Assembly (NCBI RefSeq): GCF_018991925.1
Contig: NW_024737068.1
Span: 12,749,469-12,813,468, forward strand
Length of the DNA: 64,000 nt
From: Homarus americanus
Lineage: Eukaryota; Arthropoda; Malacostraca; Decapoda; Nephropidae
Direction of reading: 5' to 3'
Shown here: one piece after another, positions 59,489-64,000 of the stretch
Layout: every line of letters starts with the position of its first letter
Position numbering within the stretch: position 1 is the first letter of the stretch
Position numbers and translations under genes: made by a program
The notes under the pieces: generated by a model
Database searches by the model: none
Seen by the model: the letters and a program-made list of their open reading frames with translations, nothing else
Told to the model about the DNA's origin: nothing

Positions 59489-60861
59489 AATTGAGGCGCT
59501 CCACATTACAAGGGGGTGAAGCACCAAATTTAAAAAACAGAGAAAAATGCATTTAAAGTTTTTTAAAGTTCAAACAACCATAACTTTGTTGTTGTTTTTT
59601 AAACTAGAGGGTTAATTTTTTTTTCGTGCAGCTCAATCCCTCTCCTAGCGAACACTGAAAACTGGAAGTTAGTACTGTGAATAGTTATTTTATCGCGAGT
59701 TGAATGAGAATAACTACCCTTCATGTATGGTTGTTTGAGCTTCAAACCAACAATAATTCCTTTTTTCTGCTTAATTCTCTTATTATTGTGTGTTAATACT
59801 GTAAAACAAGTTAATGATCACCAAAAACAGCACTCGTCTTGCACCCGCCCCCCATAAACCCCCCCAGACCCACCAAAAAATTAAATAATAATAAAAAATT
59901 CATTTGCCTATCAGTATTTATCTTTCCGTCCCTATTATTAGCCAAAGATTTATAATAATGTTTAGTATAATAGTAGTGTGTAATAATAAGGAAATGCCAC
60001 TACACTCATCCCCCAACCATTAACCTCTCCCCTCTCCCTAACGTAAGAAACATACGAATACAAAGGAGGAGAAAGTTTGCATAATCTTGGGTAAAAACAG
60101 TTTTATGATAATAGTATTACAATCTTACTTTGTTTAGTTCCTTCGTTTTATTATCCCTGATGATCGTACTAAGTTGAAGTTACGTAAATCCTGAGGAGTG
60201 CGTATAACTTTAATGGCCATCACCATCGCCAGTAGCACTTGCATCACCATAATCACCACTAAATTCACCATCAAAATCACTGTCACCAAGCATGGCTGGG
60301 GTAGCCACGTGAGCACTGTCGTCACTAGACACATGCTCAGGACTCAGGGCACCTGAACCCACACCAGAAGGGCTGGCCTCACTCAAATCTTGCTCTAAAA
60401 TCGGCCAGACATTGTGTAGCACTTCTCACACCCATGGAACACGAATTATGTCAATGTTACGGGGAAAAGTTATCCAAAATAGCAGTAGAAACACTGAACC
60501 TCCTTATGCTACGCAGTGCGGCAAAACTGGGCGAGTGGATTGGCCGAGGAGCTTGTGACGTAGCAAGGGAAATCCATTGTGATTGGCTGACTCGGGGTAT
60601 GGTCCGCAGGATGTGCACTGTCATTGGCTCGCGCTCCTCTCATTCTGAACGGGATGCAACCAAAGCCAGATACGTAGTTCCCGGCCTGAGGCGAAATGAC
60701 ACCCTATTTTTGATGAACTTTCAACCATGTTTCTAGTCTACCTAGGGGGTTACATCCAACGCCAACATGTAGAGGAAGGGTAAAAATAGTGACATCCATC
60801 AAAAAACGCATTTTGCCGGGGATGGCTCTTTACCCCCCCTGTAATGTGGAGCGCCTCAATT
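59489..60861. mobile_element. DNA transposon with GAGGCGCTCCACATTACA ends
   Basis: About 1.37 kb bounded by inverted repeats of roughly 25 bp (AATTGAGGCGCTCCACATTA...), differing only where the right arm has a G-run shift. There are no CAG ends, so it belongs to another superfamily than the Tigger elements; AATT at both borders may be part of the repeat or a target duplication. Inside, 60422-60210 on the - strand is an acidic 70-codon frame (SDFDGEFSGDYGDASATGDG), probably a fragment of a former transposase gene. A GTGACGTAGC segment lies near 60556. No catalytic domain was found. Confidence 0.75.
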
Positions 60862-61084
60862 GTAGTCTGCATATTATTGGTTACCAATGTCTATTTAACA
60901 ATAATAAAACACACACTTTAGAAGAACAAATTAATTCCATTTTCCACATTATCATTTAATACCTCGTCCAGTCTACCCCTTCTCAATAACTGGCATAGAA
61001 GACAAGGTCACGAATAAACTCTGGCCTACGCCTGCAAATTTCCTATTGGGCATAGACATGGTTCAGGAGTTGATGGCTGGGCCT

Positions 61085-61190
61085 CTCATAGTGATCTGCC
61101 ATCTAGGAAGGGTGCAACAAGCTATTCACCCTCCACTGCCATTTTATCACGAACTTCTGAAAGGAGCCGTACATGCCCAGTACAGGTACT
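61085..61190 (+). repeat. Short dispersed repeat shared with 53530-53625
   Basis: ATAGTGATCTGCCATCTAGG and onward matches the reverse strand of 53530-53610 (ATAGTGACTTGCCATCCAGG...). Both can be read as ICHLGRVQQAIHPPLP / TCHPGRAQRTMNPPPP. Nature unknown; possibly an old retrotransposon fragment. Confidence 0.5.
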
Positions 61191-61744
61191 TGCCAGCAAT
61201 GCATAACAGAGAACTGATCAACTATCCAACAAGCTGACAAATGGCAAAGAGGAAAAAGTAAAGCAATTTTTATTTACTTATTGTATACTGTATATTAGAA
61301 TGGTATCAAGACATCAGTAATATTGTTTGACATTTTATGACATTTTATGACTGGTATTCTAGTTTAGACATGACCCATGAGATGGTTCTTACTTTGCATT
61401 GCCATCAAACTAGTACAACAGAGGTACAGCCTGATAATGTACTGTACTCCTCAACATGCTGATTAAGGATCTAGGGTAAAAATTTTGTGAATATGGTACT
61501 GTATTTATTTGTATTGGATACCATTTACCCTTGAAGTTAATTTCTCCCATTTTTTAACACTACCAGTAATTATTCTTGTTCTTTAAATTTCGGATGCTGC
61601 TTTTCCTGTACAAAGTTTTCAGAAAGACTGGAGTTACTGTACTAAACAAGCAAACACATTAATTTCCATTTCAAGACAAAAGGCTATGAAAAATCCCTGT
61701 TACTCCCCCAATATTATATCTCTCACTTAATCCTCTATATCAAT

Positions 61745-62078
61745 AATGGTTGTTCCTCATGTTCAAGGATGGCCAGCTCACGGGCCACTTAGGTGTGAAT
61801 TTGTCATCAACATAAGAACCACACCTAAGTTAATGAGTTGTATGACACAGTGTGAAGGAATAGTCCAAGAAGACCAGACAACTCTCCCACTGCACTGGCT
61901 AACCATTATCTTGAACATGATCTGCAAATCGATTAACATCCAGGTTCCCAATTACTGCTGGGTAGAGAGGTAAATGGCATAAAAAAAACTTGCCCTTAGC
62001 TTCACCCTGCCTGGGGATTGAGCCCAGGTTCAATCATTTGCGAGGTGAGCATGCTGACCATTACTCCACTGGTCCCTA
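61745..62078 (-). mobile_element. tRNA-derived SINE
   Basis: On the - strand the head reads GGGACCAGTGGAGTAATGGT, CAGCATGCTCACCTCGC, and box B GGGCTCAATCCCC. The body includes CTACCCAGCAGTAATTGGGA and ACCTGGATGTTAATCGA, the crustacean SINE core. Confidence 0.7.
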
Positions 62079-62759
62079 TATTACTTCCATCACTGAAGAT
62101 TGAGCTGCTATGCTATTCCTTGACAGCTAACTGAAAATAACTATATAATGTAGCTAATAATCAGAAGGTACTAAATTGACAGGTATACCTATTGAAAGTA
62201 ATCAGTGATGAGAAATGAATTAGTATCGCGTGTGTACAGTACTGTACATGTATTTTACATAATTTGTAATAAGTTATGTTACAGAGTCTTGCTACTAGTT
62301 TATAATCAGTCACACACAAGACTTACCCTTTCATGCCTTCTCAAGCAAACTTTCCCGTATCTCATCATATCTGCAACACACAAATCAAGATGGTAAATAA
62401 ATGTTTGACTGCCTTTGAAATATTATAAGGTACTGTATTTTGATGACAGCACTGTATTGTAATGCTTATTACAGTACTTCATTCCAGTATTATGCACAAT
62501 ATCAGAAAATGGTTTGAAGTGACATACAGTAAATGCAGTGCTGGGAATTGTGGTGTTAACAGTCTGTTAGTAATACAGTACCATTAGTGCTGCTAATTTT
62601 CAAAACTGTTTGTGAAACAGGTTGCAGTGCCAAGTTTTGAGAGAATGATTCATTGACTGCTAATCACTAATTTTCTATAAAAAATTGTACTGTGCTAATA
62701 ATTAGTTCATGACTGCAGTCGACATTATAAATGACTGAGGCAGCACTAAATGAAAGTTG

Positions 62760-63930
62760 CAACTTGTTATTTTATCCTCTTTGCCACTGGTTGCCTTTCT
62801 GGCCAGTTGGGCAGCTGATAATTTTTCTGTTATGCCTGTGGGCAAGCACTGGCTCTAGAATGTACCTGCACACACACCACTGTTGATCAAGTCTGTCCTT
62901 AACTGAGCTCACACATGGTGCCATCATAACATTATCTTGCAGGTTATTTCAAGAGTTCATAACTTTTTCTCCAAAAAAAAAGAAGAAGTTAGCTCTGACA
63001 ACTGTCTGCACTTGTGGTGTCTAACTTAAGGCTGTGACCTTTAATGGGGGTCATCCATTAGCTCCAGACATGAACACTTGGCTGAGCACAGTAATGTCCT
63101 TTATTGTGCTTATAAACTAATATTAAATCACCCCTTGTCCATCTATGGTGTAAGTTAGGCAACTGAAGGCATTCTAATCTTTTCTCACTGTGTGTGGTGC
63201 TGGAATGCAGGCATGGTTTTGTGGTCCTCTTTTTGACATTCCAAATCAATTGTCAGTTTATGCCAGATGGAATGACTACTCCAAGAGAGGAAGCACCTCA
63301 CTTTTGAAGAGTATTATGAAGAGTGGACTATCTAGGTATATGTGTATGATTCGTATACATGTAGTGTAATTACTTTATTTGCTCGATTCACCTTCTTCTG
63401 ACAATGATCCAAAATTTTCACTTCTTGTCAATATACATACCCAGATCCTTTTCACATTTGATCTCAGTTAATGATGTTTTTTCATCATGTTGAGACATGT
63501 GATATGCCTTCTTATTACTTGGATGACCTTGGTGCAGCTAGTCTTTTGTAATGCTGAATCATAGCAGCAATTTCTTTGACCACTCCTAAAACCGATAAAA
63601 ATCTTCCTGTAACACTAGACATTCTGTTTGGTTCTTAATTTCCCTGAATAATTTAGCAGTCCAAAAATGTATGTTTGGAAAAATGAATAGCATCTTGCAT
63701 ATCATTTATCAAACAAACAAATTATACAATGGTCCCAGCCCACTGCCCTGTGCTACACCATCCGTCATTAGTACACATGACAATTTCGTGCTAATAAACA
63801 CTACACACTGTTAGTTCATGAAAAATGTCTCCGGTCCATGCCAGGACACTTCCTTGAATCCCATACCCTTCCAGTTAATTTCAGTGTTTCATGAGGTGCA
63901 CTGTTGAATGCCTTAGCAAAGTCAAAGTAT
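62760..63930 (-). mobile_element. LINE fragment, same family, 3' portion
   Basis: Colinear with 33690-34790. It shares TTTTATCCTCTTTGCCACTG at the 3' end, the AACAAACAAATTATACAATG segment around the RT motif, and CATGAGGTGCACTGTTGAAT. The frame is heavily mutated. Confidence 0.8.
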
Positions 63931-64000
63931 TACCTCCAGAAAGACTTAACATCCCTAGAAAAGGTGCAATACACAGCGACTGTGATGATTCCTGAATTAC
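63931..64000 (+). mobile_element. RT C-terminal fragment of a LINE, opposite strand, cut by window end
   Basis: Reads LQKDLTSLEKVQYTATVMIP on the + strand, which matches the conserved LEKVQRRATRMIP-type motif after LINE reverse transcriptases. The LINE fragment immediately to its left is on the - strand, so two insertions meet here head to head. Confidence 0.6.

Noticed and set aside
60434..60736. 100-codon + strand frame
   Set aside because: Lies wholly inside the transposon at 59489-60861 and has no recognisable domain.

Overview
This is a eukaryotic genomic window, most likely from a decapod crustacean or a close arthropod relative. The basis is interrupted host exons with GT-AG introns, degenerate arrays of the arthropod telomere word TTAGG/CCTAA, very abundant microsatellites and minisatellites, tRNA-derived SINEs, CR1/L2-like LINE fragments and pogo/Tigger-type DNA transposons. 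The species is inferred, not proven. A run of 100 N (5749-5848) marks a scaffold gap inside a minisatellite, so that repeat's length is unknown.

Left part (1-29.2 kb). I find no convincing host gene, only one candidate 52-nt exon on the + strand (9261-9312). The region is filled with satellite-like DNA: a TTAGG-derived tract (1190-1940), about a dozen minisatellites with units of 17-60 bp, and long GT, GA, CT and CA runs. At least four, probably five, copies of a fold-back MITE carry CCTAA-rich cores. There is also a MITE with GGGCGGATCCAGG ends, a SINE, and several matches to the insect CTCF motif.

Middle part (29.2-46 kb). The main gene is on the - strand: a five-exon voltage-gated proton channel (HVCN1/Hv1), whose joined reading frame is 278 codons (45624 down to 38862). 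All four transmembrane segments, the selectivity aspartate, the three S4 arginines and a C-terminal coiled coil are present, and every splice phase matches. Around and inside it are pogo/Tigger-related MITEs (31770-32393, 32462-32784, 36251-37460, about 41650-41968), a LINE fragment (33690-35760) and two copies of an (AAT)n-linked repeat. A second candidate + strand exon lies at 36019-36107.

Right part (46-64 kb). The 3' end of another - strand gene can be pieced together: exons 53904-53627, 51995-51931 and 51333-51238, then a stop and an AATAAA signal. It gives a hydrophobic C-terminal region of unknown function. Just upstream, an apparently intact 2.7-kb Tigger/pogo transposon (54380-57074), with an uninterrupted 632-residue DDD transposase, sits between two long (TA)n tracts. 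A second transposon with different terminal repeats (about 59489-60861), two more LINE fragments and a SINE fill the remainder.

Nothing resembles a bacterial operon, CRISPR array or phage. The items of most biological value are the proton channel gene, the uncharacterised gene beside it, the intact transposon with its deleted relatives, and the MITE family that carries telomere-like repeats.
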